A stretch of 55,219 nt of DNA from positions 1-55,219 of the forward strand of contig JADZDP010000057.1 in the NCBI GenBank assembly GCA_020850995.1. Direction: 5' to 3'. This DNA is from Deltaproteobacteria bacterium (GTDB lineage Bacteria > Myxococcota > UBA727 > VGSZ01). Both the position numbers and the translations under genes were made by a program. The stretch's first letter is position 1. Every line of letters begins with the position of its first letter. Positions 26,634-35,704 of the stretch are shown piece by piece. The notes beneath the pieces were generated by a model that saw only the letters and a list, made by a program, of their open reading frames with translations, was not told where the DNA came from and made no database searches.

Positions 26634-27494
26634 CTACCGCGAGCTTGTCGTGGTCAGCTCACACGCTTGCTCGCTCCACTCCCACAGGCGACGCGCCAGC
26701 TCGATGTTGCCCGTGGCGCGGCTCGGCGCCACCTCCCGCTCGTTGGCGTAGTAGCGCCCCGAGTGGCTCGCGAGCTCGGGCGCGGCGGCGCAGTACAGCG
26801 ACGTGCGCGCCCCCTCCTCGTTGCTCACCATGCGACGCAGCCAGAACCATGGGGCGCGCAACGGGCGGGGGATGGGCTTCCAGATCTCGCTCGCCACGAC
26901 CCCTGGATGCACGGCGTAGCTGGTGACGCCGGTGCCCTGCATGCGTCGGGCGAGCTCGGCCGAGAACAGATTGTTGGCGAGCTTCGACACCGCGTACGCG
27001 GGGAGCACCACGAGCCCCGTGCGTTCGCGCAGGCGCGCGAAGGGGATGCTCGACACCATCGCGTGCGACCTCGACGACACGTGCACGATGCGCGCGGGCG
27101 CGCTCGCCTTGAGGCGTTCGAGCAAGCTCACGGTGAACAGGAAGTGGCCCAGGTGGTTGGTGCCGAAGGTCAGCTCGAAGCCGTCGACGGTGCGACCGCG
27201 GATGCCCGCGACGCCGGCGTTGTTGACGAGCACGTGCAGCGGCTCACCGCCGTCGAGGAAGCGCGCGGCCGCCCTTCGCACCGACGACAGGTCCGCCAGG
27301 TCGAGGGACAGGAGCTCGGCGGCACGCGCGCCGTGTGCGCGCCGCAGCTCGGCGACGATGGGCTCCGCCTTCTCGGGCGAGCGGCAGGCCAGGTGGACCC
27401 GGGCGCCGCGCGCGCACAGCGCCCGCGCGGTCTCGAGGCCGATGCCCGCGGTGGCGCCGGTGACGAGCATGGTCTTGCCGATGAGATCCTGCAT
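26634..27494 (-). CDS. Short-chain dehydrogenase/reductase
   Basis: Classical SDR of 286 residues. The cofactor motif TGATAGIG is at 12-19, NNAG at 91-94 and the catalytic Tyr/Lys at 167/171 (PAYAVSKLAN). HLACRSPEKAE after the second strand, with Arg following the Ala-Cys, favours NADP(H). The full pattern (FGTNHLGHFLFTVSLLERLK, HPGVVASEIW) is closest to retinol dehydrogenase/WW-domain oxidoreductase-like SDRs that act on lipophilic alcohols. The Fic gene upstream ends 6 bp before this start on the same strand, so they may be co-transcribed. Substrate unknown. Confidence 0.92.
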   Translation of the reverse strand: MQDLIGKTMLVTGATAGIGLETARALCARGARVHLACRSPEKAEPIVAELRRAHGARAAELLSLDLADLSSVRRAAARFLDGGEPLHVLVNNAGVAGIRGRTVDGFELTFGTNHLGHFLFTVSLLERLKASAPARIVHVSSRSHAMVSSIPFARLRERTGLVVLPAYAVSKLANNLFSAELARRMQGTGVTSYAVHPGVVASEIWKPIPRPLRAPWFWLRRMVSNEEGARTSLYCAAAPELASHSGRYYANEREVAPSRATGNIELARRLWEWSEQACELTTTSSR

Positions 27495-27500
27495 CGGTGC

Positions 27501-28520
27501 TCAGCCGAACCCGTGCTGGCGGACCTGCGCCAGCGCGTCCGCGATGGCTACCACGTCGGGGCGAGCCGCCAGGCTCGCGAGCGTGGCGCCGCGGATCTCG
27601 TCGCCGAGCAGGCGCGCGACCCGCTCGAAGTAGCCGCTCGGCGGCACGATGCCCTCGTGCATGCTCCAACCCACGCCACGCTCTCCGGTGAACGCGCGCA
27701 TATGGTCCTTCAACCGCTGCCACACCACCGATTGCTTGTAGACGCGCTCGCTGTCGACGGGAAAGTCGATCATCTGTGCGCCAGCCTTGGCGAGCACCAG
27801 GTTCATGGCGGCGCGCGCGGTACGCCCGTTGCCATCCATGAAGGGGTGGATGCGGATCATGACCGTGAGCGCCCACGCCGCGGCCAGCCGCGCGGCGGCG
27901 TCGTCGTGCGCTTGCGCGGCCCCGCGAATCAGCGTGTCCATGGTAGTTCCGAAGGCCTCGAAGAGCGGGCGCACGTCCTTCGACGACGGCGCCACGTAGG
28001 GCCCAGCGCGGTTCGGACCCGTGCGCAATTCGCCCTCGCGCTGCAGGTTGTTGCCGAGGAGCAGGCCCGACAGGCGCACCACCACAGAGAAGCGCTTGTC
28101 GGCGTTGAGCGTCTTGTGCGCCTGCTGCAGCAGGCGATCGAAGCGCTCGCCGCTCGCCACCAGCGACGGGAGCTGCGCGGCCAACGCCGCCGCGCGCGCG
28201 CTCCGATACGCCAGATCCTGTTCGCGCTGCTCCTCGCTCATGGGCGCCACGGTGCCGAAGCGGTTGAGTAGCGAGAGCACCGGGTTGAAGATGCGCCGGC
28301 CGGTGGTTCGAGCGTGCGCGGCTTCGTCGTGCGCACCGTGCGTGGCGGTCGGGGGTGGCGACGTCTCCGACGAGGGAGTGGTGCTCACGCCGACGTTCTC
28401 GGATGGCTCGGCGCCCGTCGACGTCTCGGGCGCCGATCCTTGCGGCGTGCGTGGCGGCGCTGCCCCGCCACCAAGGGGGATCGGCATCTCGTGGTCCTCC
28501 GCGTGCGCTTGGCTCGCCAT
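27501..28520 (-). CDS. Fic-domain protein (putative AMPylase/NMP transferase)
   Basis: A 339-residue protein with a complete Fic motif HPFMDGNGRTAR at about residues 223-234 (HxFx[DE]GNGRxxR), so it is predicted to transfer AMP or another nucleotide moiety onto a target protein hydroxyl. The first 75 residues are Pro/Thr/Ser-rich and probably disordered; the folded part begins about RRIFNPVLSLLNRFG. I see no clear [ST]xxxE[GN] inhibitory helix, so control may act in trans. It diverges from the large nucleosidase/nucleotidyltransferase-like gene across about 72 bp. The ATG at 28520 is preceded by AGGCAGG. Target and toxicity are unknown. Confidence 0.88.
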   Translation of the reverse strand: MASQAHAEDHEMPIPLGGGAAPPRTPQGSAPETSTGAEPSENVGVSTTPSSETSPPPTATHGAHDEAAHARTTGRRIFNPVLSLLNRFGTVAPMSEEQREQDLAYRSARAAALAAQLPSLVASGERFDRLLQQAHKTLNADKRFSVVVRLSGLLLGNNLQREGELRTGPNRAGPYVAPSSKDVRPLFEAFGTTMDTLIRGAAQAHDDAAARLAAAWALTVMIRIHPFMDGNGRTARAAMNLVLAKAGAQMIDFPVDSERVYKQSVVWQRLKDHMRAFTGERGVGWSMHEGIVPPSGYFERVARLLGDEIRGATLASLAARPDVVAIADALAQVRQHGFG

Positions 28521-28592
28521 GATAGCCTGCCTGACCGGGCGGGCGCCGCGCACAGCGCGCAGGTACGTCTCCGGGGGAGCGATCGGGGAGCG

Positions 28593-31500
28593 GTGGAGAG
28601 CAAGCGCACGTCGCCGAGGCGAAGAGTGGTCGCGCACAGCCGCGGCGCCCCGCCGATCGCGCCGACCCCCACGAGCACGCCGGCGGCGTCCGCGACGCCA
28701 CTCGATCGCTACCTCGCGCCGCCGACGGCGCCGCCGCGCCCCCTCGATGAGAACGACCGCCGCGCCGCGCGCCGCGCCTTCGATGACCTCGTGGGCGCGC
28801 TCGACCGCGCCGCGGGCTCTGCCAACGTGCGCTATGCGCTCGATTCCCTGGTCAATGCCGGCGGCAAGGCCGGGCGCGCCGCGCGCGCGCTGCTCGAGCG
28901 CGGTGTGGTCATCGCGCCGCCAGCCACCTGCAGCGTCGACGATCTCGCCCGGCGCATCGCCGATGCCGTCGCCACGGTGGCGGACCGCTCCACCGCCGCG
29001 ACGGCCTTCACCACGCTGCAGGGCGCGCTCTCGGCCTTCCGCGCCGGCGTGGTCAAGGCGCGGCTGTTCGCCCTCGAGCCCGTCCTGCTGCCCGAGGCGC
29101 TGCCCGTGGCGCCGCACGTCGTGCCAACGCGCGGCTTCGATCCGGCGGTCGAGGGTCTGCGCCTCGACGACGAGCACTCCATCGGCGATCTGCAGAGCTA
29201 CGTCGAGCAGCGCTTCGGCGCCTTCGTGTTGGCCGACCTGGTCGAGCACGGTCGCACCATCGAGCTGCACCACGGCGCGCGCGAGGACGCCATGGCCTCG
29301 TTGCTCGAGCGCGGCTTCGACCGCATCGTGCGCGTACGTACCCCCGAGGGGTTGCTGCACAACGAGCTCTACCTCGCGCACAACGGCGCGACTGGCGAGG
29401 TGCGCTACGCCATGACCGAGATCTGGGGCGGCACGCGCCTGGGCCACGTGCAGAAGCTGCTGCGCGCCGCCGTCGTCGACGGGCCCCACGGCCCGCGGCG
29501 GGTCGAGCCACGCCAGGTGGAGGTGTACGCGGAGCCGCTGCGCCGGCCCGAGGAGATCTATCGCCGCACCTCACGCGCGCTGCTTGCGTCGGGCACCGTG
29601 CCAGCATCGGTGGTGGTGGGGTTCAAGGCCGGCATCCTGCGCGAGCTCGGGCGCCGCGCGGCGCAGGCCAAGCGCCTCGAGCTCGTCCACGATGCGCTCG
29701 GCCCCGATCCGGTGGCCACCTTGCGCGCGCGCGGCGCGGCCGCGGGCGCGGCGGGCGCGCCGCTGGTGCGTTGCCTCGAGGAGCTCGGCGCCACCGCCGC
29801 GGTGCTGCGCGAGGCGCCGGCCGAGCTGTTCCGCTTCGCCGCGCGCATCGACGATCTGCAAGCGGTCGAGCGCGCCCTGCAGGCCGTGGTGCGCGCGCAC
29901 CCAAGCGTCGCGCCCCTGGTTGACGACGTGCTCGGCGCGCACGGCTTCAAGGTGGTGGTGTCGGGCATGGTGGCCGACACCATCCCCGAGGGCAGCTTCA
30001 TCGACCAGACGGTGATCACCTACGTTGACGACGAGGGCGCGCGGCGCAACCTCCTGCTCACGCGCAACCCCTACGGTGAGATCGCCCACGAGCTTGGCCG
30101 CGTGCTCGTCGACAACGGGGTGGAGAACGTCTTCGTGTTCGGCACCGCGGGCGGCCTCGGCGCGCACGACGCCGTCGGTGACCTGCACGCGCCCACCGCC
30201 GTGATCGACCACGGTGTGCTGCCCTTCGCGAACCGCGCCGTCGCCATCGCCACGACGATCCCCGAGCGGCTACGACCGCCACTCCGGCTCGGCTCACGCG
30301 TGGCCAACGTGGCATCGCCCGTCGACGAGACGCGCCGCGAGGTGGATCGGCTGCGCGGAGCTGGCGCCGACCTGGTGGAGATGGAGCTTGGCCACCTGGT
30401 GGGTGCGCTCCGGGGCTCATCGACGACGCTGTCGGCGCTCTACCTGGTCTCCGATCTGCCCGGCACCGCCAAGACCATCGAGCAGCAAGGTCACCACGAT
30501 CTCGACGCCGCGCTGCATCGCGCCGTCGACCTGCTCGTCGAAGGGCTCGGCATGCGGGGCGTGCTGCTGCGCACCGACCCGAAACCGCCGGCGCCGCCGC
30601 CGTGGCGGGGCGCCATGGTGCTTGCCGAACGCGCGCTCACGCGTCGGGGGCTGCGGGGCGAACAGCACGCGCTCTTGCGCTACGTGATCGCGCGCTATCT
30701 CTTGAACGGGCTCTCGGATCGCGCCATCGCGTCGTTGCTTGCCGACGACAAGGCCTGCCCAATCCAGTGCGCGCAGCTCTCGCCGCGTTGGAAGGAGAAG
30801 GCGCTGCGCGAGCTCGACGCGCCGGCCACCAACGACCAGATCATCGCCCACCTGCGCTCACTCAACGCCGAGCTCGCCGACGCGGTACGCGAGGTGCGCC
30901 GCCTGGGCGGCAGCGCCGACACCATGGCCATCCACATCTTGGGCTCCGTGGTGAAGGGCCGCGCCGGTTGCGGGTCCGACGTCGACACGCTCATCGAGAC
31001 CAAGGACCAGGCGCTGGCCGAGCGCGTGTTCGACAGCCCCTACGGCTATCGTGGCGCCGCGCCCGACCACCGCGTGGTCATCGGCGGCCACGACTACGTC
31101 CTTGCGCGCGGCCAGCACTATGGCCCGGTGGTGTCGCTCGGCGACGGCAGCAGGGTGGTTGACGATCCCGATGCGCTGGTGCGGGTCTGGGCCGAGGCAG
31201 CGGCCAGCTTCGGCATCACGCTCACGCCAGACGCCCGCGGCCAGTGGTGCGTCGGCGTCGACGACGACGCGCTCGGGCGCGCCGCCGTGACACGCGAGAC
31301 CAACCCCATCGCCGAGCGCCTCCTCGAGCACGAGAAGCAGTTCCGGCGCTCCATCGAAACCGATTTCCTGCTGGCGCACCTCAAGGACCTCGATCCACTC
31401 GCGGACCTCACGCACCTGCCGCTCGAGCGCCTCATCCACGCGGGCGAGCTCTTGCTGCGCACCCGCCTGGTGCCGTCGCTCACCGTCGACAACCTCGCGC

Positions 31501-31862
31501 GCGTGCTCGATTCGCCGCTCGGGCGCGACAAGCTGCGCGGGCCCGCCGGCGAAGCCCTCCTCGCGGCGACCGGGCTCGCGGACGCCGACGCGCTCATCGA
31601 CCGCGTGCGGACCACCGGTCTCGGGGAGCTGCCGCTCGAGATGTTCATCGACGGCGAGCTCGCGGCCGCGCTGGTGGGCGTGGGCGATCGCTTCAGCCTG
31701 CTCACCCTCGATCTCGCCGCCGCCGAGCGCGCCCGCCGGGCGTACCGCGGCGGCGCGACCCCCAGGCACTTCCCCTTTTTCGCGCGTGAGCTGCGCCAGG
31801 CGCGCCGCCACGCTGGCCGGGCCTTCGCCAACGCCGCTGCCCTGCGCGCCGGGCACAGGTAG
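28593..31862 (+). CDS. Large protein with nucleoside phosphorylase-like and nucleotidyltransferase-like domains
   Basis: About 1,089 residues. The N-terminal 430 residues (YVEQRFGAFVLADLVEHGRT region) match nothing I know. Residues ~450-660 resemble the PNP/UDP phosphorylase-MTAN fold: VFGTAGGLGAHDAVGDLHAP near 515, GADLVEMELGHLVGAL near 592 and LYLVSDLPG near 618, corresponding to the phosphate/ribose loop, the Met-Glu ribose motif and the purine Asp. Residues ~770-900 hold a Pol-beta-type nucleotidyltransferase motif, HILGSVVKGRAGCGSDVDTL, near 783. Further helical sequence follows. GTG at 28593 has GGGGAG 2 bases ahead; GTG at 28626 is an alternative start. It is divergent from the Fic gene; the combination of activities suggests nucleotide-based modification or defence, which is inference. 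Confidence 0.65.
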   Translation: MESKRTSPRRRVVAHSRGAPPIAPTPTSTPAASATPLDRYLAPPTAPPRPLDENDRRAARRAFDDLVGALDRAAGSANVRYALDSLVNAGGKAGRAARALLERGVVIAPPATCSVDDLARRIADAVATVADRSTAATAFTTLQGALSAFRAGVVKARLFALEPVLLPEALPVAPHVVPTRGFDPAVEGLRLDDEHSIGDLQSYVEQRFGAFVLADLVEHGRTIELHHGAREDAMASLLERGFDRIVRVRTPEGLLHNELYLAHNGATGEVRYAMTEIWGGTRLGHVQKLLRAAVVDGPHGPRRVEPRQVEVYAEPLRRPEEIYRRTSRALLASGTVPASVVVGFKAGILRELGRRAAQAKRLELVHDALGPDPVATLRARGAAAGAAGAPLVRCLEELGATAAVLREAPAELFRFAARIDDLQAVERALQAVVRAHPSVAPLVDDVLGAHGFKVVVSGMVADTIPEGSFIDQTVITYVDDEGARRNLLLTRNPYGEIAHELGRVLVDNGVENVFVFGTAGGLGAHDAVGDLHAPTAVIDHGVLPFANRAVAIATTIPERLRPPLRLGSRVANVASPVDETRREVDRLRGAGADLVEMELGHLVGALRGSSTTLSALYLVSDLPGTAKTIEQQGHHDLDAALHRAVDLLVEGLGMRGVLLRTDPKPPAPPPWRGAMVLAERALTRRGLRGEQHALLRYVIARYLLNGLSDRAIASLLADDKACPIQCAQLSPRWKEKALRELDAPATNDQIIAHLRSLNAELADAVREVRRLGGSADTMAIHILGSVVKGRAGCGSDVDTLIETKDQALAERVFDSPYGYRGAAPDHRVVIGGHDYVLARGQHYGPVVSLGDGSRVVDDPDALVRVWAEAAASFGITLTPDARGQWCVGVDDDALGRAAVTRETNPIAERLLEHEKQFRRSIETDFLLAHLKDLDPLADLTHLPLERLIHAGELLLRTRLVPSLTVDNLARVLDSPLGRDKLRGPAGEALLAATGLADADALIDRVRTTGLGELPLEMFIDGELAAALVGVGDRFSLLTLDLAAAERARRAYRGGATPRHFPFFARELRQARRHAGRAFANAAALRAGHR

Positions 31863-31949
31863 GCACCAGGCCACCCGTGCCGATAGCCAGGGGTGCAGAT
31901 CGCTCGGGCTGGTGCTAGGCTCCGCCCCGTTCGTCGGCGGCCACCGGCC

Positions 31950-32561
31950 ATGAGGATCTTCATGTACCTGACTATCTCCCGCGTCGTCACCGTCATCACG
32001 CTCGCGTTCGCCCCGGCGGCGATCGCTCACAACAGCTACGTCAACGACATCCCCAACGGCAGCGACTTCCGTTGCGAGACCTGCCACGCCCCCAACGGCA
32101 ACTACGCCGATTTCAACACCTTCGGCAGCGCGTTCCGCACGCAGATGAACCTGACGGACCCGCCCTCCACGGCCGGCATCTGGGCAGCCATGTTCGAGGC
32201 CGATGCCGACGGCGACGGCCAGAGCAACGGCGAGGAGCTCGGCGACCCGTGCGGCATCTTCGCCACCGGCGGTACGGCCGCCCGCAGCACCGACGTCTCC
32301 CACCCCGGCAACGTGCAGAGCCGCTCGGCCGCGCCCAACGCCCCCGACACCGACGCCGACGAGATCAGCGACGCCTGCGACAACTGCGGGTACGACGCGA
32401 ACCCCTTGCAGGAAGACGCAGACCAAAACGGCGTCGGCGATGTCTGCGAGGCAGAGGTCCCGGTGTGCACCTGCACCGGCGCCAAGGCCGACGCGCCGGC
32501 GAGCGCTGTGCTGGTCGGCCTGGTGGTGGCGGGCGTGGCGCTGCGGCGCCGACGGCGCTGA
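31950..32561 (+). CDS. Temptin-like CxxCH surface protein, MYXO-CTERM-like tail (second copy)
   Basis: A 203-residue exported protein. The signal peptide ends AAIAHNSYV. The temptin-like core has NDIPNGSDFRCETCHAPNG (again a CxxCH), FNTFGSAFR and EADADGDGQSNGEELGDP. A further Ca-type segment (DTDADEISDACDNCGYDANP, then ADQNGVGDVC) resembles thrombospondin-3 repeats. The C-terminus is CTCTGAKAD, a hydrophobic stretch, then ALRRRRR, a MYXO-CTERM-like sorting tail. The start at 31950 gives a normal signal peptide; the frame is open 19 codons earlier. Paralogous in layout to 4219-4725. Confidence 0.75.
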   Translation: MRIFMYLTISRVVTVITLAFAPAAIAHNSYVNDIPNGSDFRCETCHAPNGNYADFNTFGSAFRTQMNLTDPPSTAGIWAAMFEADADGDGQSNGEELGDPCGIFATGGTAARSTDVSHPGNVQSRSAAPNAPDTDADEISDACDNCGYDANPLQEDADQNGVGDVCEAEVPVCTCTGAKADAPASAVLVGLVVAGVALRRRRR

Positions 32562-32576
32562 GCGGCGAGCTCCGCG

Positions 32577-32978
32577 TCAACGAGACGGGTCGCCGCGCGC
32601 TCCGCGCAGCTCCTCGATGTTCGCCTCCCAATCGCGCCCACCGAAGCGCTTGATCGTGAGCGTGCGCCAGTCGAGATCGTCGAGGCAACGGACGTTGACG
32701 TCGACGTGGTCGGGGTGGCTCCGCGGCGTGTAGTACGGATGCATGCCGCACACCGCGCAGAACTTGTGCTCCGCCACCCGGGTGCCAAAGCGGTAGCAGG
32801 TGAGCGGCGCGCCGGGCGTGAGCGACCGGAAGCGCGCCGGCGGCACGATGACGTGCACGATGCCCTTCTTGGTGCAAATCGAGCAGTCGCAGTCGATGAC
32901 CTCGTCGGTGGCGAGGTCGAGGTCGACCTCGAAGCGCACGGCGCCGCAGTGACAGGAGCCGTGATAGGTGCGGGTCAT
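32577..32978 (-). CDS. GFA (glutathione-dependent formaldehyde-activating/CENP-V) family protein
   Basis: A 133-residue zinc-binding protein of the Mss4-like fold. MTRTYHGSCHCGAVRFEVDL gives CHCGxxRF; DCDCSICTKKG and KFCAVCGMHPYY complete the seven-Cys GFA zinc pattern. The family includes S-hydroxymethylglutathione-forming proteins and detoxification enzymes of unclear substrate. The ATG at 32978 was chosen over upstream starts because it lies directly before the conserved domain, with GAGGG ahead of it. Confidence 0.9.
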   Translation of the reverse strand: MTRTYHGSCHCGAVRFEVDLDLATDEVIDCDCSICTKKGIVHVIVPPARFRSLTPGAPLTCYRFGTRVAEHKFCAVCGMHPYYTPRSHPDHVDVNVRCLDDLDWRTLTIKRFGGRDWEANIEELRGARGDPSR

Positions 32979-33166
32979 GGTGGCCCTCGACTGCGTCACC
33001 CGCCCTGCTCGCGGACAGCGCGCGCACACCGAGCGTGCCACAACTTCACGCCTGCGAACGGGAAGTCCCTCGCGCTCGCGGCCGGTCCTTCCCGGCGCGC
33101 TGCCCTGCTCGACGGTTGGCGCAAGGGAGGCTCCGCGGCCTCGGGCCAGCTCTCCAGGCCATGTCC

Positions 33167-33670
33167 TCACATACCGAGGATGGTGAGCGCGGCGATCCCG
33201 AGCCCACCGCTAAGCAGACACGCGGCGACCACGATGAGCCAGGTCGAGCGCCCGCGCGCCTTGCGCAGCGTGTAGGGCAGCCAGAACCACCCGAGCTGCA
33301 GCGCGCCGGCCACCGCCCCGCAAGTCGTCGAGAGCGCCGCGAGCTGCAGCCGATCGTGCACGCCGAACTGCGACACGCCGCCGATGAGCCCGGCGCCCGC
33401 GCCCCACAGAGCTCCGATCCCGAGCCCGAACAGCAGGAGCACACCGAAGGGCCAGCGCGACACGGGGCCGAGCAAGAGCGGCGGCAGCACCAAGCCGAGC
33501 GCCATCCCGAGCAGCGCGCCGCCCGCCCCGCATGCCGCGAGGTAGCCAGGTTGGTTCGCCCAGAAGAAGGCCGGCGCCAGCGCGCCAGAGCAGGCGCCGA
33601 TGAGCGCGAAGTCACGCATCCAGCCGATGCGGGTGCCAAGGGGAGCGACCGCGTACTTCGTGCCCGCCAT
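33167..33670 (-). CDS. Multi-pass membrane protein of unknown function
   Basis: A 167-residue Gly/Ala/Leu-rich protein beginning MAGTKYAVAPLGTRIGWMRD, with four or five hydrophobic segments (for example GGALLGMALGLVLPPLLLGP and VVAACLLSGGLGIAALTILG). No motif or charged catalytic residues stand out. GGAGG 4 bases ahead of the ATG at 33670 makes the start firm. It sits between GFA and a peroxiredoxin on the same strand, separated by 188 bp and 84 bp gaps. Confidence 0.62.
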   Translation of the reverse strand: MAGTKYAVAPLGTRIGWMRDFALIGACSGALAPAFFWANQPGYLAACGAGGALLGMALGLVLPPLLLGPVSRWPFGVLLLFGLGIGALWGAGAGLIGGVSQFGVHDRLQLAALSTTCGAVAGALQLGWFWLPYTLRKARGRSTWLIVVAACLLSGGLGIAALTILGM

Positions 33671-33754
33671 GCTGCCTCCACGCGCACGCTGCGGTGCGGT
33701 GGAGATGCAACCGCGCATCGCCCTGCGTTCTTCCCGGCTGCGCGCCGCGGCAGC

Positions 33755-34312
33755 TCAGGGGGCGGCGCTGGGCGGCGCTGTCGAGGGCGCGAGCGCGGCC
33801 GCCGCGGCCAGGACCTCTCCAGCGTGGACTGCCGGATCCACGTCGGGGAACACGCGAGCGACGCGACCCAGGTCGTCGACCAGGTAGGACACGCGGTGCG
33901 TCATGCCCAGCGTGAGGCCGACGCCCCAGGCGCGCGCGATCGCGGCGTCTGGATCGGCGAGCAATGGGAAGGGCAAGGCGTGCTCGGCCGCAAAGCGCGC
34001 GTGCGCCTCGACGCTGTCGGTGGAGATGCCGACCACGGCGATGCCTGCCTCGCGATAGCGCTGCCAGGCATCGCGGAAGGCGCACGCCTCCGCCGTGCAC
34101 CCTGGCGTGCCGTCCCTCGGGTAGAAGAAGACCACCACCGGTCGCCCGCGAAACTCCTCGAGCGTTCGTTCGGCGCCGGCCTGATCGAGCGCGCGCACGG
34201 GCGGAGCAGCGGCGCCAAGCGGCAACATGGCAGACGCCCCAAGGGTGCCGCAGGCGAGGGCCGCAGGCAGGATGCTGAGCACCATGGCGCTTCGGTGGTG
34301 AGCGAGTCTCAT
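33755..34312 (-). CDS. Exported peroxiredoxin (BCP/PrxQ type)
   Basis: Thiol peroxidase of 185 residues reducing H2O2 or organic peroxides. VVVFFYPRDGTPGCTAEACA holds the peroxidatic Cys in PGCT and a second Cys five positions later, the bacterioferritin-comigratory/PrxQ arrangement. GISTDSVEAHARFAAEH and FPLLADPDAAIARAWGV are further family motifs. Unlike most BCPs it has an N-terminal signal sequence (MVLSILPAALACGTLGASA), so it should act in the periplasm or as a lipoprotein-like form. The start at 34312 is preferred to the in-frame codon 21 bases upstream; the spacing gives a normal signal peptide. Confidence 0.88.
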   Translation of the reverse strand: MRLAHHRSAMVLSILPAALACGTLGASAMLPLGAAAPPVRALDQAGAERTLEEFRGRPVVVFFYPRDGTPGCTAEACAFRDAWQRYREAGIAVVGISTDSVEAHARFAAEHALPFPLLADPDAAIARAWGVGLTLGMTHRVSYLVDDLGRVARVFPDVDPAVHAGEVLAAAAALAPSTAPPSAAP

Positions 34313-34584
34313 GGGCTTTGGATGCCGTGCCACCAGCGTCGGTGCCGGCGCGGTGCGCGGCAGATCTTGTGGCGTGCACCACCTCCGCCTCCGGGGCTCG
34401 GCGCGTCCCAGCGACCTCCAACGGCACCTTCAGGTCTGCGCGCTGACGCAGCCTGGGCAGGGAGCTACCGCGAGCCCGAGGTGCTTCGTCGCCGCGCACC
34501 TCGCACGACCTGGCTATGACGGGAGCACCGTGGCGACGACCTGGCCGCCATCGCAGCGCCTGATCTCCGCGCTACCATGGGTCC

Positions 34585-35592
34585 ATGGCAAGCCCGTGGC
34601 GCCTCCTGCTCTTCGTGCTCGCCGGCGCGGCATGCGCGTCGGCCTGTAGCAGGTGCCTCCCAGCGCAACTGTGTGCGGCCGACATCGATTGCGCCGGTGC
34701 CGACCGATGCACCGACGGGTCGTGCCAACCGATGCCCCCGGGAGAGGGAGAAGGTGAAGGTGAAGGTGAAGGTGAAGGTGAAGGCGAAGGTGAAGGTGAA
34801 GGCGAAGGTGAGGGCGAAGGCGAAGGAGAAGGCGAAGGCGAAGGTGAGGGCGAAGGTGAGGGCGAAGGCGAAGGTGAAGGCGAAGGCGAAGGTGAAGGCG
34901 AAGGCGAAGGCGAAGGTGAAGGCGAGGGCGAAGGTGAAGGTGAACCGAGCGTGGTCGCGGCAGACGCCTTCTCGCGCACGGTAGCGAACGGCTTTGGCGG
35001 TGCGGACATCGGTGGACCATGGGTCTGCGACCCGAGCAGCGGCTTGAGCATGGTGTCGGTGGCAACCAGCGTCGGCCAGCTCTTCCTCGGCGCCGACAGC
35101 TACGTGCAGTGCGCGCTCGAGGTCGACGTGCGCGACGTCGACCTGACCGTCACCATCAATGTCGAGCCCGCAATGGCGGCAAACACCACCACCCACCCGC
35201 TCGTCTTCGTGCGCCAGGGTGCATCCGGGTCGCAGTACGAGCTTGAGCTCGTCGTGGGCGAGAACCAGGGTGAGCTCCGCATCGAACGGCAGGCGTCCGG
35301 CGGCAGCGCGGTCGTTGCCATGGCGTCCTTTGGCGGCGGATTTCAATTCCCGCTCGCCATCCGCTTTCGTGTCGAGGCGACCGACGACACGCACCTGATG
35401 GCGAAGGCCTGGCCCGCCGTGCAGCCCGAGCCCGAGTCCTGGCTCATCGAAGGCTATGACGACGACGACGATACCGAAGCGGCGGGGGCCATCGGCGTAG
35501 CCGGGTTCACCGAGCTCGACGGCACCACCATCACCTTCGACGACCTGCGCGTCTTTCACGCGGGCATGGTGTCGCCGGACCAGCCGCTGTAG
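34585..35592 (+). CDS. Lipoprotein with (Gly-Glu)n linker and LamG-like domain
   Basis: A 335-residue surface protein. MASPWRLLLFVLAGAACASA ends in a lipobox-like CASAC, then a short Cys-rich module (CLPAQLCAADIDCAGADRC). About 34 Gly-Glu dipeptides follow, encoded by a GAAGGT/GAAGGC hexanucleotide repeat. The C-terminal 200 residues (SYVQCALEVDVRDVDLTVTI, then YELELVVGENQGELRIERQA) look like a concanavalin/LamG beta sandwich that could bind glycan. Long GE linkers of this kind recur in myxobacterial lipoproteins and act as spacers; that role is inferred. Confidence 0.78.
   Translation: MASPWRLLLFVLAGAACASACSRCLPAQLCAADIDCAGADRCTDGSCQPMPPGEGEGEGEGEGEGEGEGEGEGEGEGEGEGEGEGEGEGEGEGEGEGEGEGEGEGEGEGEGEGEGEGEGEPSVVAADAFSRTVANGFGGADIGGPWVCDPSSGLSMVSVATSVGQLFLGADSYVQCALEVDVRDVDLTVTINVEPAMAANTTTHPLVFVRQGASGSQYELELVVGENQGELRIERQASGGSAVVAMASFGGGFQFPLAIRFRVEATDDTHLMAKAWPAVQPEPESWLIEGYDDDDDTEAAGAIGVAGFTELDGTTITFDDLRVFHAGMVSPDQPL
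34741..34942. repeat. Hexanucleotide repeat encoding poly(Gly-Glu)
   Basis: About 34 units of GGNGAA (mainly GAAGGT and GAAGGC) in frame inside the lipoprotein gene. Because each unit is six bases, copy-number change would alter linker length without frameshift. Confidence 0.95.
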
Positions 35593-35704
35593 CTCTCGTT
35601 TCATGGCCGCGGCCCGAGCGGGCACGTGCCGTGCGGGCGAACAAGCGGTCCCAAATCAGGCTCGGCATGCGCACGGGCACGCACAAGGGTGCGGGTCGTT
35701 CTTT

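Noticed and set aside
34741..34942. Antisense and alternative-frame proteins across the (GE)n tract, such as poly(Ser-Pro)
   Set aside because: They are artefacts of a hexanucleotide repeat; only the frame with signal peptide and LamG-like domain makes sense.
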